A stretch of 56,131 nucleotides of DNA from CAZAXU01 sp964489245. Its GTDB lineage: Bacteria; Bacteroidota; Bacteroidia; Flavobacteriales; Flavobacteriaceae. Shown one piece after another: positions 8,425 to 15,587 of this stretch. The stretch lies in NCBI GenBank assembly GCA_964489245.1, contig CAZAXU010000006.1:1-56131 (forward strand), given 5' to 3'. How positions within the stretch are numbered: position 1 is the stretch's first letter; the number at the start of each line of letters is the position of its first letter. The notes beneath the pieces were generated by a model. The model had not been told where the DNA came from and ran no database searches. It worked only from the letters and a program-made list of their open reading frames with translations. Made by a program: the position numbers and the translations under genes.

Positions 8425-9378
8425 ATGAGTGATGTAAATCTAGCCAAAGAACTTCGGCAGAATGTAGAAAATCTCAAACACGAAGTTGCCAAAATAATCG
8501 TAGGTCAAGATGATATTGTTCACAAAATCATTTTATCGATTTTGAGCAATGGGCATACACTTTTAATCGGTGTTCCCGGATTGGCAAAAACGCTGATGGT
8601 GCACACGGTTGCCCAAGCCTTGGGTTTAGATTTTAAACGCATTCAGTTTACGCCGGATTTGATGCCATCGGATATTCTGGGAACGGAAATATTAGACGAA
8701 AACAGACAATTCAAATTCATCAAAGGTCCTGTTTTTTCAAATATTATTTTGGCAGATGAAATCAACAGAACACCTCCGAAAACACAAGCAGCTTTGCTGG
8801 AAGCCATGCAGGAAAAAAGTGTGAGCATTGCCAATCGTCATTTTGATTTAGACAAACCTTTTTTTGTGTTGGCAACGCAAAATCCCATTGAACAAGAAGG
8901 AACTTATCCGTTGCCTGAAGCACAGTTAGACCGATTTATGTTTGCTTTGAATTTGGATTATCCGTCTTTTACAGAGGAAGTAGAAGTGGTGAAAAGCACA
9001 ACCATAAACAGAAATGCTCAGGTGAATACGGTAGTGTCAAAACAACAAATTTTGAATTATCAAGACTTATTAAGCCGTGTTCCGGTGGCAGATAATGTGA
9101 TTGAATATGCCGTTAAGCTGGTTGGAAAAACCAGACCAAAATCAGAAGAAGCGCCGCAAATCGTTAAATCTTTCTTGGACTGGGGAGCAGGTCCCAGAGC
9201 TTCGCAAAATTTGATTTTAGGCGCAAAGGCAAATGCCTTGGTCAATGGAAAATTTTCTCCTGACATAGAGGATGTGAAAAATGTTGCTACTGAAATTCTG
9301 CGTCATCGAATTTTGCTCAATTATAAAGGAGATGCCGAGGGCATAAGTGTCGAGGATATCATTGGCAAATTGCTCTAA
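8425..9378 (+). CDS. MoxR-family AAA+ ATPase
   Basis: This 317-residue protein is a MoxR-type AAA ATPase. The Walker A motif is at residues 49-56 (GVPGLAKT) and Walker B is at about 108-116 (IILADEINR). Sensor regions follow with ATQNPIEQEGTYPLPEAQLDRF and the MoxR C-terminal lid. The family acts as chaperones that mature metal enzymes or envelope complexes, often beside VWA-domain proteins, but no VWA gene follows here. It is the last gene of the parvulin operon and its stop codon overlaps the convergent rimO stop by four bases. Confidence 0.93.
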   Translation: MSDVNLAKELRQNVENLKHEVAKIIVGQDDIVHKIILSILSNGHTLLIGVPGLAKTLMVHTVAQALGLDFKRIQFTPDLMPSDILGTEILDENRQFKFIKGPVFSNIILADEINRTPPKTQAALLEAMQEKSVSIANRHFDLDKPFFVLATQNPIEQEGTYPLPEAQLDRFMFALNLDYPSFTEEVEVVKSTTINRNAQVNTVVSKQQILNYQDLLSRVPVADNVIEYAVKLVGKTRPKSEEAPQIVKSFLDWGAGPRASQNLILGAKANALVNGKFSPDIEDVKNVATEILRHRILLNYKGDAEGISVEDIIGKLL

Positions 9379-10673
9379 ACAATCTCGCCATATAAATCAA
9401 AAGCCTCAGCTTTGGTAATTTTTATTTGTATGAATTTTCCCAAATCAATCTGATATTTCGTAGCATCCACCCGAACTTCATTATCCACTTCCGGAGAATC
9501 AAATTCCGTTCGTCCGACATAATATTTATCCTCAATCCGATCAAAAATACATCGATAAATATTTCCGACTTTCTGCTGATTGATTTCCCATGAAATTTGA
9601 CTTTGCAGAGCCATAATTTCATCAACACGTTCCTTTTTGATATGCTCGGGAACATCATCGATGAGTTCGCCTGCATGAGTTTGCTCTTCGTGTGAATAAG
9701 AAAAAACACCCAATCGATCAAAGCGCATTTTTTGTATCCAATCTTTGAGTTCTTGAAACTTTTCTTCGGTTTCACCGGGATATCCGACAATCAAAGTGGT
9801 CCGAATGGCAAGATTAGGTACCGATTTTCTGAGTTTGGCAATCAGCTTGTTGGCGATTGTTTTGTTGTGTCCGCGCTTCATGGATTTGAGAATATCGTCG
9901 TTGATATGTTGCAGCGGAATATCCATATAGTTGCAAATTTTTTCTTCTTTCGCAATGGTTTGAATCACTTCCTCCGGAAAGCCCGTCGGAAAAGCATAGT
10001 GCAATCTAATCCATTCAATTCCGTCAATTTTTGTGAGTGCCTTCAATAAATCATTTAACTTTCTTTCTCCATAAATATCCAAGCCGTAGAAGGTGAGGTC
10101 TTGTGCAATTAAAATCAATTCTTTTACACCTTTCTCTGCAAGTTTTTCAGCCTCTTTGACCAAACTTTCAATATCTCTGGAAATATGTCTTCCACGAATC
10201 ATCGGAATGGCACAAAAAGAACAACTTCTGTCACAGCCTTCTGAAATTTTCAGGTATGCATAATGATTGGGTGTGCTGAGTTTTCGTTCGCCGATCAGTT
10301 CGTGTTTATATTCCGCACCAAAAACTTTGAGCAGTTTAATCATGTCATGTGTGCCGAAATATTGATCTACTTCCGGAATTTCAATCGGAAGTTCTTTCTT
10401 ATATCGTTCACTCAAACATCCGGTCACATAGACTTGTTCAATCAGACCGTTTTGTTTGTCATGTATGGCGGTTAGAATAGTGTCTATGGATTCTTGCTTG
10501 GCGTCATGAATAAAACCGCAAGTATTGATAATCACCACATCTGCTTTTTCATCGCTTTCGTGCGAGACCGAATAACCGCTATAAGCAAGTTGTCCCATTA
10601 GACTCTCGCTGTCATACACATTTTTGGAGCATCCCAAAGTGATAATGTTGATTTTTTTGCTTCTTTTTTTCAC
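9375..10673 (-). CDS. rimO: Ribosomal protein S12 methylthiotransferase RimO
   Basis: RimO is a radical-SAM enzyme that adds a methylthio group to a conserved aspartate of ribosomal protein S12. The 432-residue protein has the three expected parts. The N-terminal UPF0004 domain starts ITLGCSKNVYDSE, the radical-SAM core has CDRSCSFC at about residues 143-150, and the C-terminal TRAM domain starts near residue 370. The start codon is GTG at 10673, giving MKKRSKKINIITLGC. Transcription probably starts from the TATGTTTG box at 10691-10698, back to back with the greA promoter. Confidence 0.95.
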   Translation of the reverse strand: MKKRSKKINIITLGCSKNVYDSESLMGQLAYSGYSVSHESDEKADVVIINTCGFIHDAKQESIDTILTAIHDKQNGLIEQVYVTGCLSERYKKELPIEIPEVDQYFGTHDMIKLLKVFGAEYKHELIGERKLSTPNHYAYLKISEGCDRSCSFCAIPMIRGRHISRDIESLVKEAEKLAEKGVKELILIAQDLTFYGLDIYGERKLNDLLKALTKIDGIEWIRLHYAFPTGFPEEVIQTIAKEEKICNYMDIPLQHINDDILKSMKRGHNKTIANKLIAKLRKSVPNLAIRTTLIVGYPGETEEKFQELKDWIQKMRFDRLGVFSYSHEEQTHAGELIDDVPEHIKKERVDEIMALQSQISWEINQQKVGNIYRCIFDRIEDKYYVGRTEFDSPEVDNEVRVDATKYQIDLGKFIQIKITKAEAFDLYGEIV

Positions 10674-10687
10674 CGATATTTATTATG

Positions 10688-10722
10688 TTGCAAACATACC
10701 GGAAAATTTTGTACTTTTGCAA
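10688..10722. promoter_or_regulatory. Overlapping divergent promoters of rimO (minus) and greA (plus)
   Basis: On the plus strand TTG at 10688-10690 and TACTTTTG at 10712-10719 are separated by 21 bases and point to greA. On the minus strand TTG at 10722-10720 and TATGTTTG at 10698-10691 are also separated by 21 bases and point to rimO. Both fit the Bacteroidota promoter type. The two elements occupy the same 35 bases face to face, so only one polymerase could bind at a time. Confidence 0.6.
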
Positions 10723-10784
10723 GAGAATTCCCGCCGAAATATATAGGTGGGATTTCTATTTATAATATTTAAAATTAGAACGTT

Positions 10785-11258
10785 ATGGGAAAAATTAATT
10801 ATTTAACCCCCGAAGGATTGCAAAAACTCAAGGAAGAAATAGAGTTTTTAAAGTATAAAGAAATGCCGGATATTACCAAAAGAATTGCCGAAGCAAGAGA
10901 TAAAGGCGATTTGTCTGAAAATGCCGAATATCACGCCGCAAAAGAAGAACAAGTCAGGGTGGACAGGAAAATCAGAGAATTGCAGGGCATTCTTGCCAAT
11001 GCCAGAATTTTGGACGATTCTAATTTGGACACATCTAAAGTTTTGATTTTTTCCACCGTGACAGTAAAAAACCACAAAACCGGAAAAGAATCGGTTTATA
11101 CCTTGGTTTCTGCAAGTGAAGCAGATCCTATGGAAGGAAAAATATCTGTAGATTCACCCATTGGAAAGGGTTTGTTGGGAAAAGAAGTGGGAGAAATTGC
11201 AGAAATAACGGTTCCTGCCGGAGTGATTAAAATGGAAATTTTGAATATCACCAGATAG
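10785..11258 (+). CDS. greA: Transcription elongation factor GreA
   Basis: This 157-residue protein has the two GreA domains. The N-terminal coiled coil covers about residues 1-77, with the tip motif ARDKGDLSENAEYHAAKEEQ carrying the acidic residues that act in the RNA polymerase secondary channel. The C-terminal FKBP-like domain ends in GVIKMEILNI. GreA stimulates cleavage of back-tracked transcripts. The gene is monocistronic, with its own promoter at 10688-10719 and a strong terminator at 11281-11312. Confidence 0.97.
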   Translation: MGKINYLTPEGLQKLKEEIEFLKYKEMPDITKRIAEARDKGDLSENAEYHAAKEEQVRVDRKIRELQGILANARILDDSNLDTSKVLIFSTVTVKNHKTGKESVYTLVSASEADPMEGKISVDSPIGKGLLGKEVGEIAEITVPAGVIKMEILNITR

Positions 11259-11280
11259 TATCTTTTCAAAATAAAAAATT

Positions 11281-11312
11281 AAAAACCAAGCTTGTCGAGC
11301 TTGGTTTTTTTT
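11281..11312 (+). terminator. Rho-independent terminator of greA
   Basis: A perfect 12-base-pair stem (11281-11292 with 11298-11309, core CCAAGCT/AGCTTGG) closes a five-base loop TGTCG and continues into a T run to 11312. Confidence 0.9.
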
Positions 11313-11383
11313 ATGAAATAAAACAAAACACATTTTTTATGTCAAAAGCCTCGCTTAACTTTACCGTATAAAAACAATTTGTT

Positions 11384-12592
11384 GTGCATTTTTCAAATCA
11401 AAATACTCCTAAAAGAATTGCGGTAATAGGCGCGGGCATTGTAGGCTTGGCAACTGCCTACAAGTTGTTGCAAAAACATCCTGAGATAAAGCTGATGCTC
11501 ATTGAAAAAGAAAACGATATTGCCATGCATCAAACCGGACACAATAGCGGGGTGATTCATTCCGGAATCTATTATCAGCCGGGAAGTCTCAAAGCTGAAA
11601 ATTGTAGGAAAGGCTATGCGGAATTACTACGATTTTGTGACGAGAATAAAGTGCAATATAATATTTGCGGAAAACTGATTGTCGCCACAAAAAATGAAGA
11701 GTTTTCCATGCTCAATGATCTGTATGACAAGGGATTGAGAAATGGTTTGCAAGGCTTAAAAAAACTGGAAGCTGAAGAAATTGAAGCCTATGAACCACAT
11801 GTTTCGGGATTGAAGGCAATCTGGGTACCCGAAACCGGTATTGTTGATTATTATATGGTGGCAAGAAGTCTGTTAAAAAAAATATTAAGCCATGATGCCG
11901 AAATTTTTTTCAAAGAAAAAGCCTTAGATATCAAGCAAACAAAACAAGTGGAAATCATCACTGATAAACAAATTCATCAAGTGGATTTGGTTTATAATTG
12001 TGCGGGTTTATATTCTGATAAACTGGCGAAAAAAACACAAAAAATAGACTATAAAATCATCCCTTTTCGAGGAGAATATTATCGACTAAAAAAAGAAAAA
12101 GAATATTTGGTGAATAATTTGATTTATCCGGTTCCGAACCCTGAATTTCCGTTTTTGGGTGTGCATTTCACCAGAATGATGAAAGGAGGAGTAGAAGCAG
12201 GACCGAATGCCGTCTTGGCTTTTGGCAGAGAATCTTATCGGAAAATGCAATTCAACTTTCCTGAACTATTTGAGATATTGACCTATCCGGGATTTTTGAA
12301 AGTTGCTGCAAAATATTGGCGAGATGGCGCCTATGAAATGTATAGGTCTTGGTCAAAAAAAGCTTTTACAAAAGCTTTGCAAAATCTGATTCCTGAAATT
12401 CAAGAAAACGATTTGACACCGAGTGGCGCAGGCATTAGGGCGCAAGCAATCAGCAAAAGTGGCAATTTGGTCGATGATTTTCTGGTGCTTAGAGATCAAA
12501 ACATTATTCATGTGGGCAATGCGCCTTCTCCGGCGGCAACTGCTTCACTGGCAATAGGTGATTATTTAAGCGGACTAATTGAGATTTCTTGA
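11384..12592 (+). CDS. lhgO: L-2-hydroxyglutarate oxidase (FAD dependent)
   Basis: This 402-residue flavoprotein matches the LhgO/L2HGDH branch of the DAO family. The FAD-binding motif GAGIVGLATA is at about residues 16-25. The signature HNSGVIHSGIYYQPGS at about 53-68 is diagnostic, and the C-terminal FAD contact is SPAATASLAIG. It should oxidise L-2-hydroxyglutarate to 2-oxoglutarate, usually at the membrane with electrons passed to quinones. The start codon is GTG at 11384; I see no in-frame ATG before the FAD motif. It is monocistronic, after the greA terminator. Confidence 0.92.
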   Translation: MHFSNQNTPKRIAVIGAGIVGLATAYKLLQKHPEIKLMLIEKENDIAMHQTGHNSGVIHSGIYYQPGSLKAENCRKGYAELLRFCDENKVQYNICGKLIVATKNEEFSMLNDLYDKGLRNGLQGLKKLEAEEIEAYEPHVSGLKAIWVPETGIVDYYMVARSLLKKILSHDAEIFFKEKALDIKQTKQVEIITDKQIHQVDLVYNCAGLYSDKLAKKTQKIDYKIIPFRGEYYRLKKEKEYLVNNLIYPVPNPEFPFLGVHFTRMMKGGVEAGPNAVLAFGRESYRKMQFNFPELFEILTYPGFLKVAAKYWRDGAYEMYRSWSKKAFTKALQNLIPEIQENDLTPSGAGIRAQAISKSGNLVDDFLVLRDQNIIHVGNAPSPAATASLAIGDYLSGLIEIS

Positions 12593-12661
12593 TAGAAAAA
12601 TGGATTATTATTTACATGTCGAGTTTCACAAGCTTATTCCGGAAAAGTTTGTAATTCTGTG

Positions 12662-12736
12662 AGTCATCGTATCACTCGGCTAGCAAATGTTTGTAATTAT
12701 CATTCATTTTAAATTAAAAATAGTGATGCGATGACT
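12662..12736. repeat. Spaced inverted repeat in non-coding DNA between lhgO and the tRNA genes
   Basis: The 14-base word AGTCATCGTATCAC at 12662-12675 returns as its reverse complement with one mismatch at 12723-12736. The arms are separated by 47 AT-rich bases. The right arm also contains a second short palindrome (AATAGT...ACTATT, 12719-12739). Together they could fold into a long hairpin in either strand. The rest of the gap from 12593 to 12787 holds no gene that I can support. Confidence 0.6.
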
Positions 12737-12787
12737 ATTATATCGTTTGGAGTTTCGGTGTTTTGGGATTGTTATTTTTCTTTCATT

Positions 12788-12818
12788 AAAAAAACCCACA
12801 GCTTTCGCCACGGGTTCC
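12788..12818 (-). terminator. Terminator of the tRNA operon
   Basis: Read on the minus strand, AACCC pairs with GGGTT around a short extension closed by a GAAA tetraloop, followed by seven Ts. It lies just after the 3' end of tRNA-Ser. Confidence 0.75.
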
Positions 12819-12823
12819 TTTTG

Positions 12824-12908
12824 CGGAGAGTGAGGGATTCGAACCCCCGGTGAGTTGCCCCACAATGGTTTTCAAGACCACCGCATTCGACCACTCTGCC
12901 AACTCTCC
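12824..12908 (-). tRNA. tRNA-Ser (anticodon TGA)
   Basis: This 85-base gene reads on the minus strand from 12908. The acceptor stem GGAGAGT pairs with ACTCTCC. The anticodon loop CTTGAAA carries TGA, there is a long variable arm typical of class II serine tRNAs, and the T loop is GGTTCGAATCC. The discriminator is G, as usual for tRNA-Ser, and the CCA end is not encoded. Confidence 0.96.
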
Positions 12909-12933
12909 TAAGTTGTTTTTTCTGTTTGCAATG

Positions 12934-13007
12934 TAGCGAGAGAGAGACTTGAACTCTCGACCTCCGGGTTATGAATCCGACGCTCTAACCACCTGAGCTA
13001 CCTCGCC
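12934..13007 (-). tRNA. tRNA-Met (anticodon CAT)
   Basis: This 74-base gene reads on the minus strand from 13007. The acceptor GGCGAGG pairs with TCTCGCT (with G-U pairs at both ends), the D arm is GTAGCTCAG, the anticodon loop is TTCATAA and the T loop is GTTCAAGTC. The anticodon CAT means elongator Met, unless the cytosine is modified to lysidine for Ile; the body looks like a methionine tRNA. It precedes tRNA-Ser in one transcript. Confidence 0.93.
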
Positions 13008-13035
13008 ATCGTGTTCACTGAACAAATTCGGATTG

Positions 13036-13043
13036 CAAATATA
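13036..13043 (-). promoter_or_regulatory. -7 box of the tRNA-Met/tRNA-Ser operon
   Basis: On the minus strand the sequence is TATATTTG, an exact TAnnTTTG match, 29 bases before the tRNA-Met 5' end. A clear upstream TTTG element at normal spacing is not visible. Confidence 0.5.
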
Positions 13044-13064
13044 TAAATAAAAACAAAAAATAAT

Positions 13065-13556
13065 TTAAAAATCAGAAAAATATTTTTCCGGCTGATTGAT
13101 GTAGGCTTTCTCCTCCGAATTCAATTTCAGCTCTGTGGATATTTTGTCGGGATTTGCCTTTGCCAAAAGCAATAACAACAAAATAAATCCGGCAAATATC
13201 AAATAGATTTTGTTTGCTGAAGCGTAAAAAAAGACAATATTAACCATGGCAGCACCTTCCAACAAAGCCAGTTTGATAATAAAAGCATTGAAGTAACCCG
13301 AAAATTTATCTTTGATATCCGCTTTTGTATCGATTTTCTTCAAAGAAATTCGAAAGAAATATTGTGCTGCAAATGATAAAATAATGGCAAGAGAACCACC
13401 TAATATTATCTGATTTTGATTTGTGTTTATGTCAAAATTTTGTTGCACAGACAGAAAATAGCTTGTAGTCATAAACAACAACAAACCACCGACAATGGCA
13501 AAATAAACAATGTTGACGGTTTTGTAGAATTCATAAAAGTTTTTTAATAGGTTCAT
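13065..13556 (-). CDS. Small integral membrane protein, function unknown
   Basis: This 163-residue protein has four predicted membrane segments, at about residues 14-34, 48-68, 90-112 and 116-132. They are followed by a polar tail that ends NQPEKYFSDF. The short loop between segments two and three is lysine-rich. I do not recognise a named family, although small four-helix proteins of this kind are common in flavobacteria. It is transcribed away from mraZ and toward the tRNA genes. Confidence 0.65.
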   Translation of the reverse strand: MNLLKNFYEFYKTVNIVYFAIVGGLLLFMTTSYFLSVQQNFDINTNQNQIILGGSLAIILSFAAQYFFRISLKKIDTKADIKDKFSGYFNAFIIKLALLEGAAMVNIVFFYASANKIYLIFAGFILLLLLLAKANPDKISTELKLNSEEKAYINQPEKYFSDF

Positions 13557-13573
13557 CTTCTCAATTTTTACGT

Positions 13574-13615
13574 CAAATGTACATTAATTTTTTTCATTTT
13601 ATCCATACGGATAAA
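13574..13615 (-). promoter_or_regulatory. -7 box and nearby inverted repeat upstream of the small membrane protein
   Basis: On the minus strand TACATTTG (13581-13574) matches the -7 consensus. Upstream, TTTATCC at 13598-13604 and GGATAAA at 13609-13615 form a seven-base inverted repeat with a four-base spacer, in about the place of the -33 region. It may be an operator. Between this site and the mraZ control region (13616-13840) I see nothing but AT-rich DNA. Confidence 0.4.
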
Positions 13616-13852
13616 TGGAAAAAGTTGCGACTAAAACAAAATTATTCTCTATAGAAACTCTGATTTTGTAATTTATTTTAGGTGGAAAAAGTAGTCGTAT
13701 GACAATAAAATAACTTATGTCTATTCATTTGCAAGTCTTTGGAGCACTGTGTTTTAAATTTATCGCAATAATATAATGATTATTTTAAAGATTTATCAAT
13801 GACTATATTTAAAAACAATAAATAAGACAACAATAAAAAAGTTATCAACAAA

Positions 13853-13895
13853 GTGGTAAAATGTGGTAAAAAATGCAAAAAATTTTATATTTTTG
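13853..13895 (+). promoter_or_regulatory. mraZ promoter with two direct repeats resembling MraZ boxes
   Basis: GTGGTAAAAT at 13853-13862 is followed by GTGGTAAAAA at 13863-13872, so the GTGG core recurs at exactly ten bases. MraZ proteins of other bacteria bind tandem boxes with about ten-base periodicity and a GTGG- or TGGG-like core in front of their own operon. Downstream, TATTTTTG at 13888-13895 matches the -7 consensus, 19 bases before the mraZ ATG. Autoregulation of the dcw operon by MraZ is inferred. Confidence 0.55.
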
Positions 13896-13914
13896 GTGAT
13901 TATAAATCATAGAG

Positions 13915-14373
13915 ATGAAATCACTAAACGGAACATATTATTGCAAAATGGATTCAAAAGGGAGAATTATGCTTCCTGCCGAGTTGCGCAAGCAATTGGC
14001 TGATATTGAGTCTGATGGTTTCATTCTCAAACGTGCCATATTCCAAAACAACCTTGAAATGCACCCCAAAACCGAGTGGGACAAGTTAATGGAAAAATTG
14101 AATAAGCTCAATCGTTTCAAGAAAAAAAATATAGAATTTTTAACCCGTTTTCTCGCAGGTGTGAGAAATGTGAATATAGATGGAACAGGAAGAATGCAGG
14201 TGCCGAAAGATTTGGTGAATGTACTCGATTTGAAGAAAGAAGTGGTCATTGCTTCAGCAATCAATATTCTGCAAATCTGGGACAAAAATGAGTATGAGAA
14301 ATTCTTGGAAGGAAGTTTAGATAATTTCTCTGATTTGGCTGAGGATGTAATGGGAGATTTGGACGATGAATAA
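13915..14373 (+). CDS. mraZ: Transcriptional regulator MraZ
   Basis: This 152-residue protein contains two SpoVT/AbrB-like domains. The first is at about residues 5-50 (KMDSKGRIMLPAELRKQL) and the second at about 80-125 (NVNIDGTGRMQVPKDLV), the normal MraZ arrangement and length. It opens the division/cell-wall operon and usually represses it by binding tandem repeats upstream; a candidate site is at 13853-13872. Its stop codon lies inside the start of rsmH (eight-base overlap). Confidence 0.97.
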   Translation: MKSLNGTYYCKMDSKGRIMLPAELRKQLADIESDGFILKRAIFQNNLEMHPKTEWDKLMEKLNKLNRFKKKNIEFLTRFLAGVRNVNIDGTGRMQVPKDLVNVLDLKKEVVIASAINILQIWDKNEYEKFLEGSLDNFSDLAEDVMGDLDDE

Positions 14374-15274
14374 TGCCATTCCATATCATACTCCGGTTCT
14401 GTTGAAAGAATCTGTATCCGGACTGAACATAAAACCGGATGGTGTTTATGTGGATGTGACTTATGGAGGCGGTGGACATGCTGCCGAAATTTTAAAATGT
14501 TTAAACAAAAACGGCAGACTGTACGCATTTGATCAGGACGAAGAAGCCATTAGCAATAAAATTGACGATGACAGATTGGAATTGATTGAGGGAAATTTTG
14601 CCAACATCAAACAACATCTTAGAAGCTATGCCATAGTGAAAGTGGATGGTATTCTGGCAGATTTGGGCATTTCCTCTCATCAAATCAATAAGCCTGAACG
14701 CGGTTTCTCCATCAGATATGATGAGAAATTAGATATGAGAATGGATAAAAATGCAGAGCTGTCTGCTCATGATGTGGTGAATGGCTATGAAGAAAGAGAA
14801 TTGAGAATAATTTTTTCTCAGTATGGAGATTTAAGAAATGCCGGTACTTTGGCAAAATCAATCGTGAAAGCCAGAAGCGAAAAAAAAATTGAAACAACAG
14901 GAGAATTAATAGAAATCGCATCCAGGCATTTTCCAAAGCTTAAGCAAAATAAGTTTTTGGCAAAACTTTTTCAAGCAATCAGAATAGAGGTCAATGAAGA
15001 AATAGATGCCTTGAAAAAACTCTTGGAGCAATCGGCAGCTTTGCTCAAAACAGGAGGGAGATTAAGCGTGATTTCATATCACTCTCTGGAGGATAGGTTG
15101 GTAAAAAGATATATAAGAGAAGGAATGTTTGAAGGGCAAGCTGAAAAAGATTTATATGGCAATGTGAAAGTGCCTTTCAGAAAAGTTGGGAAGTTGATTG
15201 TCCCGAATAATGATGAGATTGAGAAGAATTCGCGGGCAAGAAGCGCAAAACTGAGAATAGCAGAAAAAATATAA
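14366..15274 (+). CDS. rsmH: 16S rRNA (cytosine-1402 N4) methyltransferase RsmH
   Basis: This 302-residue protein is RsmH (MraW). The AdoMet motif VDVTYGGGGHAAEIL is at about residues 28-42. DGILADLGISSHQ at about 95-107 and the C-terminal VISYHSLEDRLVKRY are family signatures. It methylates the N4 position of C1402 in 16S rRNA with AdoMet. It overlaps mraZ and is followed seven bases later by ftsL. Confidence 0.96.
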   Translation: MNNAIPYHTPVLLKESVSGLNIKPDGVYVDVTYGGGGHAAEILKCLNKNGRLYAFDQDEEAISNKIDDDRLELIEGNFANIKQHLRSYAIVKVDGILADLGISSHQINKPERGFSIRYDEKLDMRMDKNAELSAHDVVNGYEERELRIIFSQYGDLRNAGTLAKSIVKARSEKKIETTGELIEIASRHFPKLKQNKFLAKLFQAIRIEVNEEIDALKKLLEQSAALLKTGGRLSVISYHSLEDRLVKRYIREGMFEGQAEKDLYGNVKVPFRKVGKLIVPNNDEIEKNSRARSAKLRIAEKI

Positions 15275-15281
15275 TTTAAGA

Positions 15282-15587
15282 ATGAGCATCTGGCAAATCA
15301 TAAAAGCAGAATATCTGACCAATGAAGAAGCACCAAGAAATTGGGTGTTTGTTTTAATGGTTGTGCTGATGGGCATCTATGTTATCAATCTGTCGCACGA
15401 AGCAGATCAAAAAGTAAAAGAAATTACCAAGCTGACTAAAGATGTCAAAGCTTTGAGTTCTGAAGCCGTTGATTTAAAAACACAAGTAATCAAAAGAAAG
15501 ATGGCAACAGATGTATATATTAAACTAAAAGACCAAGGTTTTGTTTTTCCAAAAAAACGACCCGTAAAAATCAGTGTGAAAAATTGA
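15282..15587 (+). CDS. ftsL: Cell division protein FtsL (FtsL-like)
   Basis: This 101-residue bitopic protein has a short cytoplasmic N-terminus and one membrane helix at about residues 24-42 (VFVLMVVLMGIYVINL). A periplasmic coiled coil at about 43-85 is rich in K, E and L. Size, topology and place between rsmH and ftsI identify the flavobacterial FtsL, which should pair with FtsQ through its coiled coil. Databases often leave this protein unnamed. Its stop overlaps the ftsI start (TTGA). Confidence 0.85.
   Translation: MSIWQIIKAEYLTNEEAPRNWVFVLMVVLMGIYVINLSHEADQKVKEITKLTKDVKALSSEAVDLKTQVIKRKMATDVYIKLKDQGFVFPKKRPVKISVKN

Noticed and set aside
12600..12662. A 20-codon frame (MDYYLHVEFHKLIPEKFVIL) after lhgO
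   Set aside because: It looks protein-like but is very short, has no visible promoter, and its stop codon runs into the inverted repeat. It could be a gene fragment, but I cannot support it as a gene.
13842..13850. TTATCAACA, similar to a DnaA box, in the mraZ upstream region
   Set aside because: It is a single copy with one mismatch to TTATCCACA, with no cluster of boxes and no replication gene nearby, so I do not call an origin.
13938..14528. A 196-codon open frame opposite mraZ and rsmH
   Set aside because: It is antisense to two well-identified genes and has Ser/Phe-rich shadow composition.
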